Below, piece after piece: positions 6,316 through 13,916 of a stretch of 21,302 nt of DNA (positions are counted from its first letter, which is position 1; every line of letters starts with the position of its first letter). The stretch covers positions 1-21,302 of IMG/VR virus record IMGVR_UViG_3300032156_000088, one strand, 5' to 3'. Origin of the DNA: a virus. Both the position numbers and the translations under genes were made by a program. Below the pieces are notes generated by a model. The model did no database searches and was not told the origin of the DNA. It was given only the letters and a program-made list of their open reading frames with translations.

Positions 6316-7089
6316 ATGAACGAACCCAGATTCACCGAGTACGAGCAGGCGGAACCCATTATGGAGCCTGTCGCAGAGCCAGAGGCTGCCCCGGAAGCGA
6401 TCCCCGAACCGGAGCCCGAGGTTGAAGAGGCTGAGGTAGAAGCCCTTCCCGATGAAACACCGGAGGACCACAAGAAGCGCAAAGGCGGATTTCAGCGCAA
6501 ACTCGAAAAGGAACGCAAGGCCGCTGAGGATGCACGGGCTGAAGCCGCTTACCTTCGTGGCAAGCTCGAAGCGCTTCACCCGCAGGCCGAAACCGCTCCG
6601 ACCCATGTTGAGGACCAGGACGCCCCGCCTTCTCAAGACTCTTTTGAAACCTACGAGCAATATCTGGTAGCCGTGACGCGATGGGGCGTCCGCCAGGAAC
6701 TGAAGCAGGAACACGAGAAAGCCAAGGTCAATGCCACTAAAAACGCATGGGATACTCAAGAGGCCCTTGCCAAAAGCAGATATGATGACTATAATGATAT
6801 TGCTGATCTCCAGGTTTTGTCGCCTACTCCGGCGATGGCACAGGCGATCATCGAAATGGAGTCTGGTGCAGACGTTTTGTACTGGCTCGGTAAACACCCC
6901 GCAGAAAACGCAAGGATCAAGACTCTATCACCGCTGGCCGCTGCCGTGGCGCTGGGCGAGATCAAGAGCAAACTTGCGAAGCCTGATGTAAGGGCGCAAC
7001 CCTCTCAGGCACCTCCTCCAATCAAGCCGGTTGTCCCGATGGGCCATGGGCCAGTGGTGACGAAGTCCACCCGATTCGAGGTGTATTGA
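6316..7089 (+). CDS. Capsid scaffolding protein
   Basis: The start is ATG 6316 with AGGAG (6305-6309) at 6 nt. The 257-residue protein has the composition expected of a scaffold. The N-terminus is very acidic and Pro/Glu-rich (about 10-50). A charged coiled coil follows (about 52-90, RKLEKERKAAEDARAEAAYL), then more helices (about 110-225), and a short Pro-rich and basic C-terminus (PPPIKPVVP, then TKSTRFEVY). It lies immediately before the major capsid gene, the normal place for scaffolds in P22-like phages. It should co-assemble with coat protein in the procapsid and leave before or during packaging. The call rests on composition and position; sequence identity with P22 gp8 is not apparent. 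Confidence 0.85.
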   Translation: MNEPRFTEYEQAEPIMEPVAEPEAAPEAIPEPEPEVEEAEVEALPDETPEDHKKRKGGFQRKLEKERKAAEDARAEAAYLRGKLEALHPQAETAPTHVEDQDAPPSQDSFETYEQYLVAVTRWGVRQELKQEHEKAKVNATKNAWDTQEALAKSRYDDYNDIADLQVLSPTPAMAQAIIEMESGADVLYWLGKHPAENARIKTLSPLAAAVALGEIKSKLAKPDVRAQPSQAPPPIKPVVPMGHGPVVTKSTRFEVY

Positions 7090-7116
7090 CCCAAACTTAA
7101 ACTGGAAAGGTGAAGT

Positions 7117-8319
7117 ATGCCTACAAATAGTTACAACAATGTAGCGATGATCACCGGGGCTGTTGCTGAAGTCCTGGAAAATCGCATCGCTTTTGCCAAG
7201 ACCTCTTACCACGGATTCGATGACAGTTTCCGCAACATCGGTGCAAAGCACGGTGACACGGCCAATCTTCGCGTCCCTGGCTTTGCCACTTACCGCTCCG
7301 GTCAGAACGCCCAGCCTAGCGCGATGAACGACACTTACGTGCCGGTCACGCTCACTCAGGGCGGCTCTGACTTCATGCTCACGAGCCAGGAATTGGCCCT
7401 GAACATCGACGATCTCAAGAAGCAGCGCCTGGACGCGATGGCTTCGATTGTGGCCTCCGAGATCGACTATGCGGGTATGGCGCTATACAAGAAGGTTGCC
7501 AATACCACGGGCGTTCCCGGTACCGCTCCGACCAACTTCTCTACCGTTCTTGCCGCTGGTTCCAAGCTGGCCCAGCTCGCCGTGCCTCCTGGCGATCTCT
7601 ACAACGTCATGCACCCCGATATGCAGGCAGGCATCATTACCGGCATGTCCGGTACCTTCAATCCATCTGCTGACATCTCTGAGCAGTATCGCAAGGGAAC
7701 CATCGGATACGCGGCAGGCTTCGCACATTCTATGGACTCCCAGGCTCCCACGCACACCTATGGCACCTACACCGGCACTCCCACGGTCGTCGCTCCCGCT
7801 GATGGTGCCACTACCATCGTGACGGCGGCCTGGACTGCTGCGGATACCATGAACATCGGCGATACCTTCACCGTTGCGAATGTTTACGCCGTGAATCCGA
7901 TCACCAAGCGCCAGACCAACTTCCTCAAGCAATTTGTAGTCACGGCTCTGATGACTGCGGACGGCGGCGGCGCTGCCACGGTGTCTTTCGATCCCCCAAT
8001 GCAGCTCACCGGTCCCACGCAGAACATCAACGCTCTGCCCGTCACCAGTGCTCGGATCACTCCTACCGCTGCCACGGCCAAGGTTTCCCCCGTGTCTTTC
8101 GTGGGTCATCCCCAGGCGTTCGTGATGGCATCGGCTGATCTCGAATTGATCCCCGGTGGCCCCGATGTCTGCCATCGCGTGAAGCTCAAGGATCTCAACA
8201 TGAGCGTCCGAGTGAGCCGATTCTGGAACGGCATGACCGATCAGCATCTCTACCGTCTGGATGTCTTGTTCGGCTGGTGTCTCTATCGTCCACAGTTCGT
8301 CGTCCGCAACCAGGGTTAA
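7117..8319 (+). CDS. Major capsid protein, P22 coat (gp5) family
   Basis: The 400-residue protein (P22 gp5 has 430) should have the HK97 fold and form the icosahedral shell. Typical features of the P22-coat family include the N-terminal ENRIAFAKTSYHGFDDSF and VPVTLTQGGSDFMLTSQEL, then FNPSADISEQYRKGTIGYAAGF (about 181-202) with the conserved Y-R-x-G-T-I-G. The later segment GDTFTVANVYAVNPITKRQT starts at about 248, in the region equivalent to the P22 insertion domain, and SFVGHPQAFVMASADLELIP lies near 325-345. The C-terminus LDVLFGWCLYRPQF matches the last strand. ATG 7117 is preceded by AAAGGTGA. Codon use is cytosine-rich at third positions, as expected of a highly expressed gene, and produces a long spurious open frame on the opposite strand. 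Confidence 0.95.
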   Translation: MPTNSYNNVAMITGAVAEVLENRIAFAKTSYHGFDDSFRNIGAKHGDTANLRVPGFATYRSGQNAQPSAMNDTYVPVTLTQGGSDFMLTSQELALNIDDLKKQRLDAMASIVASEIDYAGMALYKKVANTTGVPGTAPTNFSTVLAAGSKLAQLAVPPGDLYNVMHPDMQAGIITGMSGTFNPSADISEQYRKGTIGYAAGFAHSMDSQAPTHTYGTYTGTPTVVAPADGATTIVTAAWTAADTMNIGDTFTVANVYAVNPITKRQTNFLKQFVVTALMTADGGGAATVSFDPPMQLTGPTQNINALPVTSARITPTAATAKVSPVSFVGHPQAFVMASADLELIPGGPDVCHRVKLKDLNMSVRVSRFWNGMTDQHLYRLDVLFGWCLYRPQFVVRNQG

Positions 8320-8331
8320 GGAGAACATCAC

Positions 8332-8760
8332 ATGGCTAGCACCCCTTACACTTCCACTAAGCGGAATGCCCAGGCAGGCATTTACACGCTGAATTTCTAT
8401 ACTCCACTTGCGAGTCTTGCGGCTGCGGATTTCATAACCTCTTACACCATCCCTCACGCTTTCAAGGTCATCGACATCCGATCCACGCCAAACGTTGCCG
8501 CCACTACCGCAGCCAGGGCCGCAACCCTGACTGTTAAAATAGACGGCGTGTCAGTTCCCGGCACTGCTCTGGCTATGACTACGGCCAATCAGACGCCTAT
8601 CGGCAAGGTTACGACCGCTACCGCTACTGATTTGGCTCCTAACGGGCTGAATTATGGCGCGGCTGGATCTGCCATCTCTGTTACTGGTTCGGGCGTGACG
8701 GCCTTCGCTGAAGGATCTTCGACCATCAGCGTTACTTTGCAGAACCTCGAAGATGCTTAA
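8332..8760 (+). CDS. Putative head protein (decoration or minor capsid), 142 aa
   Basis: ATG 8332 is preceded by AAGGAG (8318-8323) at 8 nt, a strong site immediately behind the capsid gene. The protein is Ala/Thr-rich, nearly free of charged residues and predicted all-beta (NFYTPLASLAAADFITSYTI, TLTVKIDGVSVPGTAL, SSTISVTLQNLEDA). This is typical of capsid-associated or fibre-type phage proteins. No named family is recognised. Coat-adjacent position and probable high expression suggest a capsid decoration protein. A strong hairpin follows 12 nt after the stop codon, so this gene may end the most heavily transcribed head segment. Confidence 0.7.
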   Translation: MASTPYTSTKRNAQAGIYTLNFYTPLASLAAADFITSYTIPHAFKVIDIRSTPNVAATTAARAATLTVKIDGVSVPGTALAMTTANQTPIGKVTTATATDLAPNGLNYGAAGSAISVTGSGVTAFAEGSSTISVTLQNLEDA

Positions 8761-8772
8761 AGTCGTATGATG

Positions 8773-8800
8773 GAGGGGCGGAGCGAATACTCCGCCCCTC
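8773..8800 (+). terminator. Strong GC-rich hairpin without a U-tract (possible terminator, attenuator or RNA stabiliser)
   Basis: GAGGGGCGGAG (8773-8783) and CTCCGCCCCTC (8790-8800) pair perfectly over 11 bp around a 6-nt loop (CGAATA). A G-U and a T-A pair could extend the base of the stem. The following bases are TACTAAAGG, with no T run, so this is not a standard intrinsic terminator. It lies between the head protein at 8332-8760 and the next ribosome binding site (8805-8812). Partial termination, processing or 3'-end protection of the capsid message would all fit. Confidence 0.55.
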
Positions 8801-8815
8801 TACTAAAGGTGACAA

Positions 8816-9055
8816 ATGGAACGTATCGATTATCCCCGTTGGCTGCATCATCAGACACTAGATCCAGTCATTGCACGTAACGCGGAAGATGGCGCTAGGT
8901 TGTTCACTCTGGGGTATGATCTTCAGCCGCCACCTTACGTGCCACCTGGATTTGAACCAGCGCCTTACGTGCCACCTGGATTTGAACCAGCGGCTGAGGT
9001 CTTCACCCAGGTAGTCGAAACCGGCAAGAACAAACCAGGGCGGCCCCGAAGGTGA
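8816..9055 (+). CDS. Small proline-rich hypothetical protein with tandem decapeptide, 79 aa
   Basis: ATG 8816 is preceded by AAAGGTGA (8805-8812). The first 38 residues are mixed (ERIDYPRWLHHQTLDPVIAR). Residues 40-59 are two perfect copies of PYVPPGFEPA, encoded by a perfect 30-bp tandem repeat. The C-terminus is basic (KNKPGRPRR), resembling an AT-hook core (G-R-P) but lacking the preceding Arg. No family is recognised. Its position between coat and gp4-like genes suggests a minor head or neck protein, or a small DNA- or protein-binding factor. The stop is 4 nt before the next ATG, and the next gene's ribosome binding site lies inside the last codons. Confidence 0.7.
   Translation: MERIDYPRWLHHQTLDPVIARNAEDGARLFTLGYDLQPPPYVPPGFEPAPYVPPGFEPAAEVFTQVVETGKNKPGRPRR
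8933..8992 (+). repeat. Perfect 30-bp tandem duplication
   Basis: The 30 bases at 8933-8962 (starting CCTTACGTGCCACCTGG) are repeated without a mismatch at 8963-8992. The unit is in frame and encodes the decapeptide PYVPPGFEPA twice. Zero divergence at silent positions points to a very recent duplication. Confidence 0.95.
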
Positions 9056-9059
9056 GCTA

Positions 9060-9779
9060 ATGGGAACAGTGCGGGACTTGATCTCAGGTTCATTCCGGCT
9101 CATGGCGGGGGATGACAAGACGTTCACGGCTGAAGACTACTCGAATGCGCTGTCTGCGCTAAACGGGATGCTCCAGACCTGGACAATTGACGGATTGAGC
9201 GTCTGGACGATCAACAGGACGGTTCTGCCCCTCGTCATCGGGGTGCAAACCTACACGCTTGGCGCGGGTGGAGCACTGAATATGGCGCGTCCTACGTGGA
9301 TCGAAAATATGAGCGTCTTGATCACCACGTCAACTCCCAATGTTGAACTGCCGATTCAGATTCTTCAGGATCAGGACTGGCAGGAGATCCCAGTCAAGGC
9401 CGTTTCGAGCACCTTCCCCACGGCCTGTTATCCGCAGGGTGACTTCCCGTTCAACACACTCAACTTCTGGCCTATTCCCGATGCGGCTTGCTCGGTTGTG
9501 CTCTACACCCCTGGTCCTTTTGGGGCATTTGCTAGCATAAGCGAAGACTTCGCAATGCCGAACGGCTACGAACGAGCGGCTCGGTACAACCTCGCAGTCG
9601 AGATCAGCCCGGAATACGGGATTGAGTGCTCTCCATCTGTCCAGGGGATTGCCTCACTGAGCAAGAGCCAGCTCCGGGCCAGGAACTACCAGGCCGGGCG
9701 CTTGGTGTGTGATAGCGCACTCACGCATGACCGCAGGGGCGATATTTTTTACAGAAGTTATGGCTTCGTAGCTCCATAG
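9060..9779 (+). CDS. P22 gp4-like tail accessory / head-completion adaptor protein
   Basis: The N-terminus has the helical pattern of gp4-like adaptors: VRDLISGSFRLMAG, then DYSNALSALNGMLQTWTIDG with the conserved L-x-x-M-x-x-x-W (about 27-45). The C-terminal helices (AMPNGYERAARYNLAVEISP, about 165-185, and the segment to about 215) match the second helical half. Such proteins form a 12-fold ring under the portal and give the platform for gp10-like proteins; the next gene is gp10-like. At 239 residues it is longer than P22 gp4 (166). The extra length is a central beta-rich insertion (about 55-155, VQTYTLGAGGAL, NFWPIPDAA). The ATG at 9060 is preceded by AAGGTGAG at a tight distance. Confidence 0.85.
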   Translation: MGTVRDLISGSFRLMAGDDKTFTAEDYSNALSALNGMLQTWTIDGLSVWTINRTVLPLVIGVQTYTLGAGGALNMARPTWIENMSVLITTSTPNVELPIQILQDQDWQEIPVKAVSSTFPTACYPQGDFPFNTLNFWPIPDAACSVVLYTPGPFGAFASISEDFAMPNGYERAARYNLAVEISPEYGIECSPSVQGIASLSKSQLRARNYQAGRLVCDSALTHDRRGDIFYRSYGFVAP

Positions 9780-9790
9780 GACGTGTAATA

Positions 9791-11224
9791 GTGAGATTCC
9801 CCGGTTTCATCGGAGCGGCCTATACCACGCGGTCCCTAAGTGTGGACTGCCAGCGATGCGTAGGGCTATTCCCTGAGATCAACGAGGCTAAAACCGCTCC
9901 GAATGGCGAGATTGGCTCTCTAATGTCCACCCCTGGCCTGCGGCGGCTGGCTACCGTGGGCACTGGTCCCATTCGCGGCTTGCTGCGGGTGGCAATCTCC
10001 GGAAACCTCGCCGTGGTGAGCGGGAACAAACTCTATTCCGTGGATTCTTCATGGGTTGCGACCGAAAAGGGAACCCTGCAGACCAGCACCGGCCCGGTGG
10101 ACATGACATCTAACCTCTATCAGCTTGGGATAGTTGACGGTGCACTCGGCTATGTCTACGATTCAACGCAGAAGATTCCATTCTTTGTAGTCCCTGGGTT
10201 CCCCGCTGCGGATCGCATCGACTTCCTAGACTCCTACGTCCTTTTCAACATCAAAGGCACGGGAAGCTTCGGGTTCTCCGCGTTGAATGATATTTCCTCT
10301 GTTGACCCACTCGACTATCAGACTGTAGAAGGATCTCCTGATAACCTTGTCGGATTGGTGGTATCCAACAGGCAGGTGTGGTGTCCTGGGACGGATTCCA
10401 TGGAAGTTTTCATCAACGTGGGCGATCCGGTGAATCCTTTCCAGCGGATTCCCGGCGCGTTCATTGAGTTCGGCTGTGATTCGTCTTTCTCAATCCAGAA
10501 GATCGGGAACTCAATCATCTGGGTTGGAGGCGGGGCCAATGGCGCTGGGACGGTGTGGCGAGCGGAAGGCTACCAACCTACCCGGATCTCAACTCACGCC
10601 ATTGAGTTAGCGCTACAATCGTCCGGCGATCTGTCCAATGCCAGGGCGTGGACGTATCAGCAGGACGGCCATCAATTCTATGCGATCACCGTGCCTGGCC
10701 AGAATACGTCCTGGTTCTATGACCTGGCTACTGGGCTCTGGCACGAGCGGATCAATTTCAAGGCCGGGGCAGAACTTCGGTACCGTGGCGATTGTCACGC
10801 CTTCGTCTACGACACTCACGTAGTAGGCGACTATGAGGATGGACGAATCTACGCCCTGGACTTTGACAAGTTCACCGATGACGGAGACGTGATCATTCGT
10901 GAACGCACGAGTCCTCATCTGGGCGATGATGGCAAGCGCATCTTCTGGGATTACATGCAGATTGAAGCCAGGGTAGGAGTCGGCCTTGACGGGACAACCC
11001 AAGGCGTTGACCCCCAGATCATGATGCAATGGTCGAATGACGCCGGGTACACCTGGACGCCGGAGCGATGGACTACTCTCGGGAAGATCGGGCAATACCT
11101 GGCTAGGGCTATCTGGAGGCGCATGGGGTTCAGCCGGTATCGTGTTGTCCGGGTGCGGTATAGCGAGCCAACACAGCTTGTCTTGCTAGGCGCAAGCATC
11201 AACCTGCGGCCAGGGGTGAACTGA
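9791..11224 (+). CDS. P22 gp10-like packaged-DNA stabilisation (tail hub) protein
   Basis: The 477-residue protein is close to P22 gp10 (472). In P22, gp10 joins the gp4 ring, helps seal the packaged DNA and carries the needle and tailspikes. Family features include the N-terminal CQRCVGLFPEINE, with STPGLRRLATVGTGPIRGLL (about 45-65). Short blade-like repeats of a beta-propeller type follow (LAVVSGNKLYSVDS, RIDFLDSYVLFN, VVSNRQVWCPGTDSMEVF). IGNSIIWVG and WFYDLATGLWHER (from about 308) come next, then a C-terminal beta domain (MMQWSNDAGYTWTPERW). The start is GTG 9791, with AGGA (9778-9781) upstream at a longer distance of 9 nt. The stop overlaps the next start (TGATG). Confidence 0.92.
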   Translation: MRFPGFIGAAYTTRSLSVDCQRCVGLFPEINEAKTAPNGEIGSLMSTPGLRRLATVGTGPIRGLLRVAISGNLAVVSGNKLYSVDSSWVATEKGTLQTSTGPVDMTSNLYQLGIVDGALGYVYDSTQKIPFFVVPGFPAADRIDFLDSYVLFNIKGTGSFGFSALNDISSVDPLDYQTVEGSPDNLVGLVVSNRQVWCPGTDSMEVFINVGDPVNPFQRIPGAFIEFGCDSSFSIQKIGNSIIWVGGGANGAGTVWRAEGYQPTRISTHAIELALQSSGDLSNARAWTYQQDGHQFYAITVPGQNTSWFYDLATGLWHERINFKAGAELRYRGDCHAFVYDTHVVGDYEDGRIYALDFDKFTDDGDVIIRERTSPHLGDDGKRIFWDYMQIEARVGVGLDGTTQGVDPQIMMQWSNDAGYTWTPERWTTLGKIGQYLARAIWRRMGFSRYRVVRVRYSEPTQLVLLGASINLRPGVN

Positions 11225-13467
11225 TGTCTGCCACGCCATCCAGAACACCGTTACCGGCCCCTATCATCGGGCAGCCCTTGGATAGCAGGGGCTGGTTTAC
11301 CGCGCCATGGGCGCAATGGTTCTCCCAGACGGTGTTTCAGAATATCTCTAACGCTCAACCCAGCAATGCACTACCACTTGTGACTACCGTGCTGGGCGCG
11401 GTTGGTGCCGGCGTATTCTATGCCAGAGAAGATCACCAGCATCCCTCACAGCAGCACAACGACATGCCCGGCAGGGATGCCGCTGGTGTCCATCCAGCGT
11501 CTTCCATCACCAATACACCTTCTGGCGGCATTTCCGCGCTCACCGTACAAGCCGCGTTGAATGAACTGGACGGGGGGAAGCAAAATCCAGATGTGGTCAT
11601 CGAAGTAAACGATTCGAACTACACAATCACCACTGGCACCAATGTTCTGATAGCGATTACGGCGATTACGGCCCCAAGGACAGTCCGCCTCCCGCCGGCC
11701 ACACAAAAAGGCCAGGCGATATCAGGGATGGATTGGAGCGGGGATTGTAGCGGCACAAATTATGTAACTGTTCTCGCCGATGGGACAGACAGGATCGAGA
11801 ATCTTGTCTTTGCGAGGTTGGGGTTTCCGTACTTCTCCGTGAAAGTGGTGAGCAACGGCGCTGGTCTATGGACGCTGGTTTACACAAATTTAATCAACCT
11901 CGGTGTTGGCTGCGTAGTGGAACCGACATTGACGGATCTCGGCACTGGGTCCGTAACGATCGGCAGCGGCGCATACAATCTTTTTTCAAACGCCGATGGA
12001 GAGGGCAAAATAAGAACCTACGCGATCCTTGGCGGGACTTTCGCGCTCACTGACCAGGTCAATAACTACGTGGTGGCTGATTACAACAGCGGTTCACCAT
12101 GTGTCCAGGTCATAACAAACGTGAATCTCATCAACGAGACTACGGTAGCGCCTATTTACACGGTATTCCGGAACGGGACGTCCGTTCAGTATCTCGATTG
12201 GGACCATCTCGGCTTGGCGCTCCCAAACAAAATTCACCAATCCATTGTGAAAACCCAGCGGTTCCGGCTGCAACCACCAGGGTTAGGTTTATCTGAGGCC
12301 GCAACTAGAAAGATTCTAGTGTCTTCAGGAACAGTATGGTACGGCGCATCGAAGCAAGTGTGCGCCGCAGTGGACTCATCTATTGACTCTGCTGTGTTGT
12401 ATTACCATGTTGCGGGAGTGTGGACGGCAACAGCCATTACGACTTACGACAATACTCAATACGATGATGGAACCACATTGCAGACACTCACTGCGAATAG
12501 ATACGCGGTGAATTTTGTGTATCGGCTGGTTAGTTCGATTCAAAAGAGGATTGTTACAGTTCTGGGAACCGGTGATTACAAGCTGGATGAAGCCCTCGCG
12601 GCCCAGCCTCCGGGCAACCTCCCACCGGAGATCACTTCCCAATGTATCCTGGTCGGTCGAATCATCGTTCTCAAAAGCGCAACAACAGCGACAAAGATAG
12701 ATTCAGCACTGGCAACGCAATTTTCATCAGCCGGGGTAACAGACCATAGCGGTCTATCAGGACTCCAGGGTGGTGCAACAGCAGAATACTACCACCTTAC
12801 GTTAGCACAGCATACAATAGCGACTCAACCCGCGTCGGCGTCAGTATCTGGATATGCAGATACTTCAACCCAAACATTTGCAGGCGCAAAGACATTTACA
12901 GGCATAACATCGTTAACAAATGTAGCAAACAATTTTGGATCTAATACGGGCACTGGAACAACGTCAGTGGGTATAAACTCTGCCGCAGGAAATTATCGAT
13001 TGGTGTATTTCAAAAGCGGCGGACTGATTAGATGGGGGGTAGGCGCTAGTGGCGATGCTGAGTCCGGATCTGATGCTGGTTCTGCTTTGCATATACGGGC
13101 ATATACGGATGCAGGAGCGTTTATAGATACCCCGATTGTGATAAATAGAGTTGCGGGAGGCGCGATAACTGTTTACAGGCCCGTCACGATGAATGATGGG
13201 GTGGACTTCGCGTTTGGGGCCACAACTGGGACCAAGATTGGGACGGGCGCAACGCAAAAGATAGGCGTTTGGGGCGCAACCCCCATTGTTAGGCCAACGG
13301 CCCTGACCGCCACGGCCACAACGGCCCCGGCAGGGGGCACGGGCGCTACGGCTGGCGCATACGATACAGCGGCTCACCGGGACACGATGATTGCTTGCGT
13401 CCAGAACACAAAGACGCGGCTTGACGAACTGGAAACAAAGCTGAAGGCTCTGGGAATGTTACCGTAG
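11224..13467 (+). CDS. Tail fibre / receptor-binding structural protein, 747 aa
   Basis: The N-terminus (residues 9-40, PLPAPIIGQPLDSRGWFTAP, then WAQWFSQTVFQ) resembles the virion-attachment segment of many short-tail fibres. Residues 66-120 hold fibre motifs (YAREDHQHP, GVHPASSI, TVQAALNELDGGKQ). A long beta-rich shaft follows, with a HSGLSGLQGGATAEYYHLT motif near 507, as in collar-type fibre repeats. A C-terminal module with GTKIGTGATQKIGVWGATP (about 671-690) ends in a coiled coil (about 712-747, ENTKTRLDELETKLKALG-like heptads), probably trimeric. The gene follows the gp10-like gene directly, where P22 carries the gp26 needle, so it may occupy the tail tip. GC falls toward the 3' half (40% in the line at 12841, 62% at 11221). 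Confidence 0.85.
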   Translation: MSATPSRTPLPAPIIGQPLDSRGWFTAPWAQWFSQTVFQNISNAQPSNALPLVTTVLGAVGAGVFYAREDHQHPSQQHNDMPGRDAAGVHPASSITNTPSGGISALTVQAALNELDGGKQNPDVVIEVNDSNYTITTGTNVLIAITAITAPRTVRLPPATQKGQAISGMDWSGDCSGTNYVTVLADGTDRIENLVFARLGFPYFSVKVVSNGAGLWTLVYTNLINLGVGCVVEPTLTDLGTGSVTIGSGAYNLFSNADGEGKIRTYAILGGTFALTDQVNNYVVADYNSGSPCVQVITNVNLINETTVAPIYTVFRNGTSVQYLDWDHLGLALPNKIHQSIVKTQRFRLQPPGLGLSEAATRKILVSSGTVWYGASKQVCAAVDSSIDSAVLYYHVAGVWTATAITTYDNTQYDDGTTLQTLTANRYAVNFVYRLVSSIQKRIVTVLGTGDYKLDEALAAQPPGNLPPEITSQCILVGRIIVLKSATTATKIDSALATQFSSAGVTDHSGLSGLQGGATAEYYHLTLAQHTIATQPASASVSGYADTSTQTFAGAKTFTGITSLTNVANNFGSNTGTGTTSVGINSAAGNYRLVYFKSGGLIRWGVGASGDAESGSDAGSALHIRAYTDAGAFIDTPIVINRVAGGAITVYRPVTMNDGVDFAFGATTGTKIGTGATQKIGVWGATPIVRPTALTATATTAPAGGTGATAGAYDTAAHRDTMIACVQNTKTRLDELETKLKALGMLP

Positions 13468-13475
13468 GAGAGTCG

Positions 13476-13916
13476 ATGTTTTTCAACACTCAATTCACCA
13501 TGGTCCCGCCAGCGGCGGTGGGAGAATCCATCTTCGCCACTCTTCCGGGCGATACCTTTGCTGAGAAGCGTGCCTCGCTGGAGGCATTTTTGAAGACTCA
13601 GCCGCAAGCAGAATGCCCAGTGCAGCATACCTTCGGAGATGGGGTCTATGTTCGCCAAGCATTCAACCCGGCAGATGTTCTAATCGTCGGGGAGACACAT
13701 AAATACGGCCATATCTGCATGATCACCAAGGGGAAGGTGAGCATATTCACTGAGAAAGGTGTTCAAACGCTCGAAGCTGGGGAAGGGTTCATCGGACAGG
13801 CGGGCGATAAGCGCATTGTGTACGCATGGGAAGATTCTGTATTTACGACAGTTCACATGACAAGTGAGCGCAATATCGCCAAACTGGAGATGGAATTGAT
13901 CGGGGAGGGTGTATGA
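13476..13916 (+). CDS. Cupin-fold protein of the virion cluster, 146 aa
   Basis: ATG 13476 follows AGGAG (13466-13470) at 5 nt. After an N-terminal helix (about 28-41) comes a cupin-like beta barrel. VYVRQAFNPADVLIVG leads to H75-K-Y-G-H79-I, then ITKGKVSIFTEKGVQTLEAG (83-102), FIGQAGDKRIVYAWEDSVF (105-123) and TVH127. His75, His79 and His127, perhaps with Glu119, are arranged as in cupin metal sites. I recall similar short cupins beside structural genes in other tailed phages, with no known role. Sugar or small-molecule chemistry, or a metal-dependent structural role on the tail, are both possible. The 3' end overlaps the next start (ATGA). Confidence 0.8.
   Translation: MFFNTQFTMVPPAAVGESIFATLPGDTFAEKRASLEAFLKTQPQAECPVQHTFGDGVYVRQAFNPADVLIVGETHKYGHICMITKGKVSIFTEKGVQTLEAGEGFIGQAGDKRIVYAWEDSVFTTVHMTSERNIAKLEMELIGEGV

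Noticed and set aside
6145-6897. 250-codon antisense frame opposite the scaffold and the preceding gene
   Set aside because: Its Leu/Phe/Arg-rich product is the complement of Glu/Lys/Ala-rich scaffold codons. No ribosome binding site or family pattern supports it.
7087-7116. TTGACC before the capsid gene as a sigma70 -35 box
   Set aside because: No -10-like hexamer lies 16-18 bp downstream, and the hexamer overlaps the scaffold stop codon.
7483-8457. 324-codon open frame antisense to the major capsid gene
   Set aside because: It mirrors the codon bias of the highly expressed coat gene, has no good ribosome binding site and a composition unlike real proteins (Gly/Arg/His-rich, no domain), and lies fully opposite a certain gene.
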